DNA of 64,000 bases, taken from the NCBI GenBank assembly GCA_002369135.1, contig DFEY01000002.1, forward strand, positions 247,840 through 311,839, given 5' to 3'. Positions 17,757 through 26,279 of this stretch are shown piece by piece (positions within the stretch are counted from its first letter, which is position 1; every line of letters starts with the position of its first letter). The position numbers and the translations under genes are program-made. The notes under the pieces were generated by a model that was not told the DNA's origin, searched no databases, and saw only the letters and a list, made by a program, of their open reading frames with translations. Origin of the DNA: Lachnospira sp. UBA3790. GTDB taxonomy: Bacteria; Bacillota; Clostridia; Lachnospirales; Lachnospiraceae.

Positions 17757-18350
17757 TTACTTTCTTTTTGTATATAATGCTGTCACATAATAGAATCTGT
17801 GGTGATCTTCGTATGGGACCTTTTCTGCTATCACTTCATCTCCTTCTCTCACTGAAGAAAATTCCATTGGGCCACTTATAAAAACCTTACCCACTACATT
17901 TTCATCCGTCTCAGCATCTTCCACCATTAAATACTTATATCTTACTTTGCCTCCGCCAAAGAACCCTGTCATTCCATCTCCAATATCTTCTCCTGCATTT
18001 TGAACTTCAGCTACTTTTATCTTCTTTAGAACTTTAAATCTATGAAATTCAATGTCCTTAATAGTAATCCGAGCATAAATCAACGGGATAATTGATATCA
18101 CATTTAACACGATGAAAATCAAAATGATTAACCACTGATCCGCAATAAATCTTGCCCACACATTATAAGTGTATCTATGAAACTGCCCAAAGTATTGGAA
18201 CAGCATACACACTGCAAATCCAAAGAATATAATTGCAAATCTTATAAAGAAAACTTTTCTATTATGAATAGAAAGATTCTTTCTGATTTCTTTTAATTCT
18301 TCTTCATTAGGTTTTCTGTATTCTAGGTTTTTAATGTCTATGTTTGCCAT
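17757..18350 (-). CDS. Membrane protein with two helices, unknown function
   Basis: A 197-aa protein that I do not recognise. It has a charged N-terminus, two hydrophobic segments (about 35-55 and 73-93) and a C-terminal cytoplasmic or extracellular half rich in beta-strand patterns, including a Gly-rich GMTGFFGGGKVRYKY loop and a segment that reads like a small beta-barrel (VGKVFISGPMEFSSVREGDEVIAEKV), similar in layout to NfeD/OB-type or membrane-bound PepSY-free modules. The start follows GAGGTGAGG. It is flanked by its own terminators and appears monocistronic. Confidence 0.7.
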   Translation of the reverse strand: MANIDIKNLEYRKPNEEELKEIRKNLSIHNRKVFFIRFAIIFFGFAVCMLFQYFGQFHRYTYNVWARFIADQWLIILIFIVLNVISIIPLIYARITIKDIEFHRFKVLKKIKVAEVQNAGEDIGDGMTGFFGGGKVRYKYLMVEDAETDENVVGKVFISGPMEFSSVREGDEVIAEKVPYEDHHRFYYVTALYTKRK

Positions 18351-18413
18351 TTCCTCACCTCTGTTTTGTATTATAATGCATTTATTATGGCTTGGGAATA
18401 TTAAAATGGCATT

Positions 18414-18445
18414 AAAAAACCGGCTAGTTTTCCAGCCGGTTTTTT
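18414..18445. terminator. Terminator of the DUF4230 operon
   Basis: AAAAAACCGGCT-loop-AGCCGGTTTTTT, symmetric, ending the minus-strand operon. Confidence 0.88.
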
Positions 18446-18456
18446 ACACATAGCTT

Positions 18457-19056
18457 TTACTCTATAAAATCTACTTCAACTTTGTAACCTTCCTTTTCTG
18501 CAAAGGCAAGTAAATTTTTAAATGTTCTCACTAATTGCTCATCCGCCATTTTCAAAACAGTTTGTTTTTGTATTTTTTTAGTGGCTTTTTCTCTCGCCTC
18601 TTTTAAAGCAATCTTAGTGTCGTCGTAGTCTTTAACATTAAAAATTGAACCACTTTTATCATAATATATTACTTTTCCACCATCAATATTAACCGAAAGA
18701 ATACCTGTATGAGGAGTTAAAACTTTTATTTTTTTACCCCACACTTTAGACTGGACGTCTTTTAAATCTACTCCCATTCTAACTTCTGCCATATAAAACA
18801 TTTTAAAACTTTTTTCATTTATGATAGGAATATCACCATCTTTGAATTTTACTACGCCAGTTACATGATCCTTTACAGTTGTAAGTTCAGCACATTTTTC
18901 TATTTGTTCCCTTATCAACTCTGTTGTTACTTTTTCCCCTTGATAAAATTGTTGTGCAACTTTAAATCCCGCAAAAAGAAGTATAACTACAGCTATTATT
19001 GCGCATATACTAATTATTATTTTTTTCTTCTTTTTTTTAGTCATCTTTTTTCCCAT
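18457..19056 (-). CDS. DUF4230-like membrane-anchored protein
   Basis: A 199-aa protein with a very basic start (MGKKMTKKKKKK), one membrane anchor at about 13-31 and an external domain. The domain matches the DUF4230 pattern: a polar helix, ELTTVKDHVTGVVKF, then MAEVRMGVDLKDVQSKV and a conserved beta segment IKVLTPHTGILSVNID, followed by charged helices. The molecular function of this family is not known to me. ATG 19056 follows AAAAGGAGAG. It is preceded by a 28-codon membrane microprotein gene, with 14 nt between them, so the two are very probably cotranscribed. Confidence 0.75.
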   Translation of the reverse strand: MGKKMTKKKKKKIIISICAIIAVVILLFAGFKVAQQFYQGEKVTTELIREQIEKCAELTTVKDHVTGVVKFKDGDIPIINEKSFKMFYMAEVRMGVDLKDVQSKVWGKKIKVLTPHTGILSVNIDGGKVIYYDKSGSIFNVKDYDDTKIALKEAREKATKKIQKQTVLKMADEQLVRTFKNLLAFAEKEGYKVEVDFIE

Positions 19057-19070
19057 TATTATCTCTCCTT

Positions 19071-19157
19071 TTAATTAAACTGTTGCATTGCCACTATTAA
19101 AAATAATATTACCACAACTACTAGAGCAATGATAAGCCCTAAAACTACCTTATTCAT
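19071..19157 (-). CDS. 28-residue single-helix membrane microprotein
   Basis: ATG 19157 is preceded by TTTGGAGG at 7 nt, an excellent ribosome binding site, and the frame runs 28 codons to TAA. The peptide (MNKVVLGLII...VAMQQFN) is one hydrophobic helix with a Lys near the N-terminus and polar C-terminal residues, so N-in/C-out insertion is likely. A promoter (TTGAAC-18 nt-TATAAT, 19249-19220) lies upstream, and the DUF4230 gene starts 14 nt after the stop. Small membrane proteins of this shape often bind and regulate a partner; the DUF4230 protein is the obvious candidate. Too short for standard gene calls. Confidence 0.75.
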   Translation of the reverse strand: MNKVVLGLIIALVVVVILFLIVAMQQFN

Positions 19158-19219
19158 AATTAAACCTCCAAATTAATTACTACTGATTATTCTATAGTGT
19201 TCTATTTTATTTCTCCTTA

Positions 19220-19249
19220 ATTATATTATATATACAAATATATGTTCAA
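19220..19249 (-). promoter_or_regulatory. Promoter of the microprotein-DUF4230 operon
   Basis: Minus strand TTGAAC (19249-19244), 18-nt AT-rich spacer, TATAAT (19225-19220); a second TATAAT overlaps upstream (19230-19225). Confidence 0.5.
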
Positions 19250-19257
19250 GTTTTTTC

Positions 19258-19286
19258 AAAAAAGGCACCAGCAAATGCCGGTGCCC
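19258..19286 (-). terminator. Terminator of the Mor-like regulator/lipoprotein operon
   Basis: GGCACCGGC-ATTT-GCTGGTGCC followed by TTTTTT on the minus strand. Confidence 0.88.
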
Positions 19287-19304
19287 TTCTCAACAGTAAT
19301 CATT

Positions 19305-20060
19305 CTATTTTTTTGTCATTTCATATTTAGCTGAATAAGCATCAATCTTAGTTAAATACCATTTACCAGCAAATTTTTTCATTTCATAATCATACGCATC
19401 TGAATCATTGTTCTTAATGAATAATTCTTTGCCTTTTTCTACAGACAAACATCTGCCTTCATGTGTATCATATTCATCCTCAATCAATGCATCTCCGTCT
19501 GAAATAATTAGTTTAACTTTAGTGTCGGGGTCATCAGTATCGACTCCAGTATACTCCCCATCCCATGAAGAATCAGCTGGTTCTGCTAGAACTGTAGCCA
19601 TGCGTACATCCTTTTTTACTTTTTCTGTTTTCTTTTTGTCATCCTTGTCTTCCTTTTTGTCACCCTTTTTAAGAGCAATTTTCATAGATCTTTTCTTACC
19701 TTCTTTTATTACAAGGTAATACTCACCATCTTCTGATAGCAATTGAGCAGATTCACCATTTGCATCTTCAGGAATGCTGATGGAATCACCTGACTTATCT
19801 TTCTTATACTTGTCCTCGTACTGATATGTAACAGGGTCGCTAGTATCATCCACTTCTCCTTCTTCATCTAAATCATATGTTTTAAGTGATACTTTAAGGT
19901 TTCCTTTTTTCACCTCAACAGTAACATCAACTTTATTACTTCCTGATGTTTTAGAGCCGGTATAAATACCATTAAAATCAGTCTCTCCACATCCCACTAG
20001 AACAAATGATCCTAGAATTAAAACAATCGCACAAAGCCAAGCAATATTTCTTTTAAACAT
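19305..20060 (-). CDS. Predicted surface lipoprotein, unknown function
   Basis: A 251-aa lipoprotein: signal peptide 1-24 with lipobox LVGC, then two similar halves joined by a Lys/Asp-rich linker (about residues 133-160). Each half starts with an aromatic-Gly motif (DFNGIYTGSKT and SSWDGEYTGVDTD) followed by beta-strands, so the protein looks like a tandem duplication of one small beta domain. ATG 20060 is chosen because AAGGAGG lies 6 nt upstream, whereas the in-frame start at 20108 has no such site. It lies 49 nt downstream of the Mor-like regulator and is probably cotranscribed with it. No function assigned. Confidence 0.75.
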   Translation of the reverse strand: MFKRNIAWLCAIVLILGSFVLVGCGETDFNGIYTGSKTSGSNKVDVTVEVKKGNLKVSLKTYDLDEEGEVDDTSDPVTYQYEDKYKKDKSGDSISIPEDANGESAQLLSEDGEYYLVIKEGKKRSMKIALKKGDKKEDKDDKKKTEKVKKDVRMATVLAEPADSSWDGEYTGVDTDDPDTKVKLIISDGDALIEDEYDTHEGRCLSVEKGKELFIKNNDSDAYDYEMKKFAGKWYLTKIDAYSAKYEMTKK

Positions 20061-20109
20061 AATAATCCTCCTTCTATGTTTTTTTGTGGGGACACTTGGT
20101 CCCCACATA

Positions 20110-20361
20110 TCACTTTAAGTCCTTTAGGATCTGTCTTACCCTACGCTCAGATAATCCCACAGCCTTAGCTATATCCTTCGTACTCATTTTGCCTTTGTTT
20201 TCCGCTACAAAGTTTCTGACATACTCATTGGAATATAGTTTCTTAGGGAATGAGATATTGAGCCCCTGGTAATGCTCCCAAAGTTTGATTGTAGCCACGT
20301 CGCCTATGAGTTCAGACAATTCTTTGTATAATTGGCTATACTTTTCCTTGTTTTCGCTCAT
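20110..20361 (-). CDS. Mor-like DNA-binding transcription regulator
   Basis: An 83-aa protein resembling the Mor/C activator family first known from phage Mu. The N-terminal part (ELSELIGDVATIKLWEHYQGLNISFPKKLY) is the dimerisation region, and KMSTKDIAKAVGLSERRVRQIL at the C-terminus is the helix-turn-helix. ATG 20361 is chosen because GGAGGAGG sits 5 nt upstream; the longer frame to 20475 has no usable site and adds 38 residues foreign to the family. Three related GAACTTGTA motifs lie upstream and may be autoregulatory operators. There are no phage genes nearby, so it is a domesticated regulator. Confidence 0.8.
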   Translation of the reverse strand: MSENKEKYSQLYKELSELIGDVATIKLWEHYQGLNISFPKKLYSNEYVRNFVAENKGKMSTKDIAKAVGLSERRVRQILKDLK

Positions 20362-20483
20362 ATCGACCTCCTCCGTATTTAATTTTACAGAAGTTTCTTT
20401 GCCATTATTATTCCAAATTTTCATCTGTAAATTTCCCTGCAGTATTTCCGTTTTGTTTCTCCTTTCAATAAACATTTAATTTG

Positions 20484-20590
20484 AAATCTACAAGTTCTCC
20501 TTTCCGGAACAATATAGTGAAATGTTCCTATAATAGAACTTGTAAATTTTGCGAATTTGCTTCTATTAGAGAACTTGTAATTTTTGCAAA
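20484..20590. promoter_or_regulatory. Repeated GAACTTGTA motifs upstream of the Mor-like gene
   Basis: GAACTTGTA occurs at 20536-20544 and 20571-20579 on the plus strand and inverted at 20489-20497 (TACAAGTTC), each embedded in A/T tracts. A GGAAC...GTTCC dyad (20507-20529) sits between the inverted and direct copies. They lie 120-220 nt upstream of the regulator's start, where its promoter must be. The spacing pattern suits a dimeric regulator binding several sites; the regulator is inferred. Confidence 0.5.
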
Positions 20591-20600
20591 TTTACAACAC

Positions 20601-20628
20601 AAAAAAGAGTGTCCGTAGACACTCTTTT
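20601..20628. terminator. Terminator of the adhesin operon
   Basis: AAAAAAGAGTGTC-CGTA-GACACTCTTTT, a perfect stem downstream of the minus-strand gene ending at 20672. Confidence 0.88.
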
Positions 20629-20671
20629 GACACTAAATAATATTTTTTTGTACTACATATGTATAAACATA

Positions 20672-21961
20672 TTATTTTACAATTACTTTAATCTTCTTAC
20701 TATTCTTACCATTGTGTGCTTTTGCCCAGATATAGCATTTACCCTTTTTTCTTAATTTAACCTTGCCTGTCTTACGATCTACCTTTGCAATTTTCGCATT
20801 AGATGAATACCAGCGAGTGTATGTTGACAACTTAGGTACACCATCTGCTGTTATCTTTGCTTTAAGTTTCTTAGTTTTACCGGTCTTTCCCATCAATTTT
20901 GTCTTGCTTGTTGTTACCTTTGTAGCATTACCTAATGTTGATGGTTTGGCAACTGCCCATACTGGGTAGCTCTTTTTTACAATGGTCGTCCCCTTGCCGT
21001 TTTTCTTTGTCTTTCCTACCACCTTATATCTGTACACTTCTCCGGGTACTACATTAGGTATATTGTAAAAGTTTGAAGTGTAACCATTTCTTACAGTCAC
21101 TTTCTTGTACTTTTTGGCATTATTATCGTATTTATACACTACATAACTTTTTGCTTTTCTAACTCTGTCCCAGGACAAGAACATATTCTTTCCACTATTA
21201 GTAGGACGCAAATATAGGTTTTGTATTTTATTTTTCTTCTTGTTACTTATAGACACTGCAGGTGAGACATATAGTCTATCACCTTTTACTTTTACAGTTA
21301 CTTGGTTGTTATAGATATAGTAGGATTTTGAAAAAACAAGATTTTTACCCACTTTATCGGATAGTTGAAAATTAACCTTTCCTTTTGCTCCTGTAATATT
21401 GAGTCCAGTTTTTCCATCTTTAAGATTAACTGTACCTGTCGTAATTCCACTAACCCACACTTCTCTTTTTAATTGTGGCATATACCCTCCAAAGGAATAA
21501 TCGCATGTTGTTTCATCACCCTGTGTGCTAACCGTCAATTCATCATCTGAAAAGAAAACTTTTGATGCCAAATTCGTATTAACATACATTGTATGTTTAC
21601 TATCAACAAATTTTTCTACAAAAAAGAGGTCCATTATTGTGCCATCCGTTCTGCTAAAAGTAAAACCTTTGCTTTTGGGTACAATTAATTCAGTTTGGCC
21701 GGTATCTTCTGGATATCCGTCATCATAGTCATCTAGTTTATATATTGTCATATTTCCTGTACGTCCTTTTTCAGTCCAATAATGTTCCTTAAAGTCAATA
21801 TATTTCCCTTCAACATTTTCTAAATGCAAACCAGTTGGAGCCAAAATCAAAAAACGCGATCTATCAGCCATTGAAGCATTCACTTTTACTATTCCAGTCA
21901 TTATATTCGTAAAACACAAAACTCCACAAATTACCAATGTTATAAATCTATTTATTCTCAT
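20672..21961 (-). CDS. Secreted protein with Fn3-like and bacterial Ig-like domains
   Basis: A 429-aa exported protein. A signal peptide (about 1-30) precedes an N-terminal beta-rich region of unknown family (30-240). A fibronectin-III-like domain (about 245-330, with LSWDRVRKAKSYVVYKYD and PGEVYRYKVVG) and a C-terminal BIG2-like Ig domain (about 345-429, with RWYSSNAKIAKVDRKTGKVK) follow. It is very rich in lysine, like other surface proteins of this genome. It has no LPXTG-type sorting signal, so it is either released or held by charge. It lies 15 nt downstream of the larger adhesin-like gene and shares its promoter and terminator. Confidence 0.8.
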   Translation of the reverse strand: MRINRFITLVICGVLCFTNIMTGIVKVNASMADRSRFLILAPTGLHLENVEGKYIDFKEHYWTEKGRTGNMTIYKLDDYDDGYPEDTGQTELIVPKSKGFTFSRTDGTIMDLFFVEKFVDSKHTMYVNTNLASKVFFSDDELTVSTQGDETTCDYSFGGYMPQLKREVWVSGITTGTVNLKDGKTGLNITGAKGKVNFQLSDKVGKNLVFSKSYYIYNNQVTVKVKGDRLYVSPAVSISNKKKNKIQNLYLRPTNSGKNMFLSWDRVRKAKSYVVYKYDNNAKKYKKVTVRNGYTSNFYNIPNVVPGEVYRYKVVGKTKKNGKGTTIVKKSYPVWAVAKPSTLGNATKVTTSKTKLMGKTGKTKKLKAKITADGVPKLSTYTRWYSSNAKIAKVDRKTGKVKLRKKGKCYIWAKAHNGKNSKKIKVIVK

Positions 21962-21976
21962 TATATTTCTCCTCTC

Positions 21977-24175
21977 TTATCTTATAAATTTTCCTATCAA
22001 GTCAAGACAGTTATCACCGCCCTCTGAATTTAAATATGCTCGTTTTCCATAGATATATAAATCTTCCATTTCAAATCTCATAAGATTTCTTTTTTTCTTT
22101 TTTGCTTTAACGTGTTTTTTGGTTGCTATAAATTTATATGATTTTAATGCTTTCCTTTCTATATCGTTATTTTTAATCGACAAACGATACCTGAATACGT
22201 AGCTTATTCTCCTATATTTCTTTTTATTAATATAATCTTTTCCGTATGCAAATGAATTAACATAATAATATATATCATCTTTTATAGCACACGCTGTTCC
22301 TTGTCCACGAGTCTTATTTTTGTCATTTGGCTCATAGGGTTTTGGGATTTCAAAATCATAAACTGCTATCATTTTTCCATATTTCTCTTTGCATACAAAA
22401 TTATTACATTCATTTCTAATTATAAAAAATTGCTCATTATTATATTTCCAAGCAGCAATGGAACTATAACTTTTGTCTTCCATATCTCGACCTGTGCATT
22501 TTATTAGTTTAGAATCGGAAACCACATATTTTTTCTTTTTCTTATTATATTTAACACTTATTCTAGTAATTTTACCTTTCTGTTCGCCAATTGGCGCCAC
22601 ATAAAGAACTACTTTTTTATTCTTTTTATCATAAACCGCCGTCATTCCATTTGCATGGCCAACAACATTATTAGATTTTCCAGGTTTATCATATTTCTTT
22701 AACTTTTTAATATTTCCTATTTTTCCACCTTTCTTTATTTTTGCCTTATACAATACCGCATACTTTGTTTTTCCCTCAGAGCCTTTTTTAGTTTTCTTTA
22801 TTTTAAAGAAATATATGTTATCTTTATATCCTGTCATTCCTTGCATCTTGTTAGCGCCACTCTCTTTTACATCCTTTATCTTTACCCATTTATGTTTTTT
22901 AGGTTTTGGCACATTTAGTTTTTGCGATGCACTTGCTCCTAATTTAGTACTTACTGAAACTATTGTATTCCCTGCTAATTTTGCTGTAATTACACCTTTG
23001 TTACTAACAGTTGCAATACTATTATTTCCAACTTTCCAAGAGAAAGTTTTTTCTGTTGCTATACTTGGACTGACAGCCACTTTTACACTTCTTTTTCTTT
23101 TCTCCTTTACCTCTATTTCTTTATCCAATATTTTGATAGATGTAACTGGTATCTCGACTTTCTTTTTATTTACAAATCCATACTTTTCTTTTAGTTTAAC
23201 ATAATAATAATTTCCAGCGTCACCAATAATAGTTATATTATCATTTTTAACTAAATTCATTATACTATCTGCTGTAGGATATGCTCCGCTAAAAAGCGAG
23301 TCAGACTCTTTCATATACCCTTTTACATCAGCTATTGGTTTATAAACTGATGTCATAAAATTACAACTCTTATTGTCTTTTGTTGTTATTGTTATTTTCG
23401 TTGCTCCTTTTGACTTTCCAACTACAGTATTATCTGTTACCGATGCCACAGACTTATATTGTACACCCCATGTAAGTGCAGTTTCTGTTGCCAGATCCGG
23501 TTTGATTATTGGAGTTATTTTCTTCTTATCTCCAACTTTTAAAACAACGTCTTTTTCTGGTACAGATATTTGCTTTGTTGGAATAATTACATCCTTCTTT
23601 AATACATATCCGTAACTATGATTTTGTTCATCGTCAAATGTGTAATCTGCAATTATTCTATAATAGTTACTACATTTACCTATAATTTGAAATTTTGTAC
23701 CTCTCGGAACATCTCCTCGTACATTTCTATTTCCTGTGGTTGATGTGGCAGCTCTAGTTACTGTGGTTTTTGTTTTTGCAAATCCATCTTCATCAAGATC
23801 TGTGTAAACAGAAATGTTAGTGTAGTCTTCATAGGTTTTTCCATTATCTGCCTTTATTTGTAATAGTAATTTTGCATAGCCTTCCTTCACTCCTGTTACA
23901 GATATTGTTTTACCTGTACCGTTAACTTTTAATATGTTTGTATCGGAAGAACTCCATATGTGGCTAGTTTCTGTAATTCCGTTAAGTTTATATGTAAAAA
24001 ATTTGTCTGTTGTTTCTCCTACTTTTACACTTTTATTAAACTCGTTAACATCATCCACACTATTCCAGATTCGTACCTCATCTGTGGCAGCAACAGTGGT
24101 ATTAACCATTAAAAAAAGCGCACCTATCACAAGTGCGACCATTCTACTAAAGTGTGTAATAATTCTTTTGTTCAT
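21977..24175 (-). CDS. Large secreted adhesin-like protein with Ig-like and SH3b domains
   Basis: A 732-aa exported protein. After a signal peptide (1-30) come a BIG-like Ig domain (about 45-125), an SH3b-like domain (about 145-200), a BIG2 domain (about 205-275), a second SH3b-like domain (about 285-340) and another BIG2 domain (about 343-420). The C-terminal 300 residues form an unassigned repeat-like region whose YKDNIYFFKI/ YYYVNSFAYG blocks suggest a beta-propeller. SH3b domains in exported proteins usually bind cell wall. No enzyme motif was seen. The MerR-type promoter upstream is unusual for a surface protein. It is the first gene of a two-gene operon. Confidence 0.8.
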   Translation of the reverse strand: MNKRIITHFSRMVALVIGALFLMVNTTVAATDEVRIWNSVDDVNEFNKSVKVGETTDKFFTYKLNGITETSHIWSSSDTNILKVNGTGKTISVTGVKEGYAKLLLQIKADNGKTYEDYTNISVYTDLDEDGFAKTKTTVTRAATSTTGNRNVRGDVPRGTKFQIIGKCSNYYRIIADYTFDDEQNHSYGYVLKKDVIIPTKQISVPEKDVVLKVGDKKKITPIIKPDLATETALTWGVQYKSVASVTDNTVVGKSKGATKITITTKDNKSCNFMTSVYKPIADVKGYMKESDSLFSGAYPTADSIMNLVKNDNITIIGDAGNYYYVKLKEKYGFVNKKKVEIPVTSIKILDKEIEVKEKRKRSVKVAVSPSIATEKTFSWKVGNNSIATVSNKGVITAKLAGNTIVSVSTKLGASASQKLNVPKPKKHKWVKIKDVKESGANKMQGMTGYKDNIYFFKIKKTKKGSEGKTKYAVLYKAKIKKGGKIGNIKKLKKYDKPGKSNNVVGHANGMTAVYDKKNKKVVLYVAPIGEQKGKITRISVKYNKKKKKYVVSDSKLIKCTGRDMEDKSYSSIAAWKYNNEQFFIIRNECNNFVCKEKYGKMIAVYDFEIPKPYEPNDKNKTRGQGTACAIKDDIYYYVNSFAYGKDYINKKKYRRISYVFRYRLSIKNNDIERKALKSYKFIATKKHVKAKKKKRNLMRFEMEDLYIYGKRAYLNSEGGDNCLDLIGKFIR

Positions 24176-24265
24176 AATGTCTTTCCTCCAATGCCTATTT
24201 AATACACAATTTTTTTGATATTCTATAAAATTATTTACAAATATTTTAGAATTATTTACAACACC

Positions 24266-24296
24266 ACTATAAGCCTGGGGGCAACCCCCAGGTCAA
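24266..24296 (-). promoter_or_regulatory. MerR-type promoter with palindromic 19-bp spacer
   Basis: On the minus strand TTGACC (24296-24291) and TATAGT (24271-24266) are separated by 19 nt instead of 17. The spacer and its edge hold a perfect palindrome, CCTGGGGG-TTG-CCCCCAGG (24292-24274). A palindrome inside an over-long spacer is the signature of promoters activated by MerR-family regulators. It lies about 90 nt upstream of the 732-aa adhesin gene. No MerR-family gene is in the window, so the regulator would act from elsewhere. Confidence 0.65.
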
Positions 24297-24330
24297 GTCC
24301 CTTTAATATATTCTCCCAAATATAAAATAT

Positions 24331-24361
24331 GAAAAAGACACTGGCATTATGCCAGTGTCTT
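24331..24361 (-). terminator. Terminator of the GH64-CotH operon
   Basis: Minus strand AGACACTGGC-ATAAT-GCCAGTGTCTTTTTC. Confidence 0.88.
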
Positions 24362-24401
24362 GATGGACTAATATTCTTTATTATAGATTTTATCTATGAA
24401 T

Positions 24402-26225
24402 TTATTTCTTTACACTACCCTTACTATAATACTTCTTCTTTCCAACCTTCACAAAAGCCTTAACCTTGAAGTAATACTTCTTTCCAACTTTCTTAGTGTA
24501 CTTTATCTTCTTGGCTTTAAGAGTTTTAAGTTTCTTTAACTTGCCTTTCTTCTTTCCGCCATAAACTACATAGCCTTCAGCGCCCTTTACTTTCTTCCAA
24601 GTAACTTTCACCTTTTTGCCTTTTCTCTTAACTTTGAAAGATGGTTTCTTAAGGGTTAACTTCTTTGTAATGTATGCAAATGGTGAATATGTCTTAACGT
24701 TTCCATTCTTTACAAATGTTCTAATTCCAAATTTATATTTAACTCCTGGTTTTATCTTCTTAGCTGTGTATGTATTCACATCGCCAGTAAGCGTCTTTAG
24801 AGTTTTGAATTTGCCGCCGGCAATACTTACCTGAATTTCTACGCCGTCCACTAGTCCATTGTTGTACCAGTCTAAGTAGATGCCTGTTGCGCCTTTCTTT
24901 GACGCGGTTAGCATATCAATGTAATTGTTGTGAGTGTTCTTCCACTCAGCCTCTAGGTAGTTCACTCTGTTCTTTAACCATGTTTGCAAAAGATTTACAC
25001 TCTCATTATATGTGGCAGGCTGTGGATCGAGTTCCAGTCCCTTAGGGTTATCGCAAATTGAATAACGCTTCATCAAACTCCATCCTGCTCCACCTTGATC
25101 TACGCTAGCATAGTTTCTAGCAAATGAAGCGCCATATTCTGTAGTGAACTGACTGATTTGGCTCTTGCCCAATGAATTGTCAGCGTACATATTCTGAATT
25201 CTATTCTTCATCTGAGAAAGTCTAGCTTTAACCTTTGCCACAAACTCATCACTCTCCATCAAGAAGCCAAACCACTTCATTTCTGTACAGTGTAAGTTTT
25301 TGTAGCTGTCGTTTCCGTCGTAGTAAGCTTTGTAGAAATACTTTGACGCGTTGCCCGAAGACAAATCAATATCCCAGATAGGACCTGCGTACATCTTGCT
25401 GTCTTTGCAGAAGAATCTAGTTGAACTGTAGTTAAAGTCGACCGCTTTGAAGATTTCGCAAACTATATAGAAGTTCACAAATGAATCCACATCTATATAC
25501 TTGCTATACTCTGACATGCGGTTTGTTTTCATAGCATCTTCTGCTCTGTTGATAACTGCATTTGCATTATCAAGCTGCTCCTTTGTAGGAACCTCGGGAA
25601 CGTTGAACGCAAATCTGATGCCAGCCTTAGACTTTGTATATGTGACATCTGATTCGTAGCGCTCGCGCTCGATCTCAATCATAAAATCTTTTGTTTCTTC
25701 GTCATCGCCTATATCCACCTTATTTGGACCGGCCTCCACTGGCTCAGTTACCAAATAGTTTCCTTGCAACGCTCCGTTGTAGTAAATGTCACAAAAATGA
25801 CTCTGACTTACATATGGAACACCCATAGCTGTCGCCAGGTCAAATCCCAACTTGTTTCTCATCATTGTTTTGTCGAAGGCATTAGCTAACACATTCCAGC
25901 CCTTGCCCTCATCCATTCCAAACAAAGAATACTTTTTGTTGAACTTAATCTTGAACGGTTTCTTCTCTGCCTTTGACGTGGAATTACCACGAAGTTTTAC
26001 GCTAGATGAAGCATCCGTCTTTACTACTGTTCCATTTTTGTCCACCACTTCCAATGTGGCTGGAACATACTCCTTCTGCAAATTCTTAAGCGCAGTATCA
26101 CTTGTGATATAAATTCTATCGATATCACCTGCATCGTAAGCACTTACATTCACAAAAAGTCCAAGTGCCATTGTAAAGGCACTTAGACTTATTGTTAAAA
26201 CGATTGTTTTAATAATTCTATTCAT
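24402..26225 (-). CDS. Secreted CotH-family protein kinase-like protein with Fn3-like tail
   Basis: A 607-aa exported member of the CotH family, whose spore-coat members are atypical protein kinases. Signal peptide about 1-29; CotH domain about 30-420 with SVKLRGNSTSKAEKKPFKIKF, GWNVLANAFDKTMMRNKLGFDLA, NGALQGNYLVTEPVE and GPIWDIDLSSGN, the last carrying the expected metal-binding Asp residues; then two Fn3-like modules rich in Lys (about 430-607). ATG 26225 is preferred to 26255 because GGGAG lies 7 nt upstream. It follows the GH64 gene by 54 nt. As no spore genes are near, the kinase probably acts on extracellular proteins or wall components. Confidence 0.88.
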   Translation of the reverse strand: MNRIIKTIVLTISLSAFTMALGLFVNVSAYDAGDIDRIYITSDTALKNLQKEYVPATLEVVDKNGTVVKTDASSSVKLRGNSTSKAEKKPFKIKFNKKYSLFGMDEGKGWNVLANAFDKTMMRNKLGFDLATAMGVPYVSQSHFCDIYYNGALQGNYLVTEPVEAGPNKVDIGDDEETKDFMIEIERERYESDVTYTKSKAGIRFAFNVPEVPTKEQLDNANAVINRAEDAMKTNRMSEYSKYIDVDSFVNFYIVCEIFKAVDFNYSSTRFFCKDSKMYAGPIWDIDLSSGNASKYFYKAYYDGNDSYKNLHCTEMKWFGFLMESDEFVAKVKARLSQMKNRIQNMYADNSLGKSQISQFTTEYGASFARNYASVDQGGAGWSLMKRYSICDNPKGLELDPQPATYNESVNLLQTWLKNRVNYLEAEWKNTHNNYIDMLTASKKGATGIYLDWYNNGLVDGVEIQVSIAGGKFKTLKTLTGDVNTYTAKKIKPGVKYKFGIRTFVKNGNVKTYSPFAYITKKLTLKKPSFKVKRKGKKVKVTWKKVKGAEGYVVYGGKKKGKLKKLKTLKAKKIKYTKKVGKKYYFKVKAFVKVGKKKYYSKGSVKK

Positions 26226-26279
26226 TTCTTTTCTCCCATTTTTTATTTCGTTCATAAATCTTGGGTCATCCTAATATAT

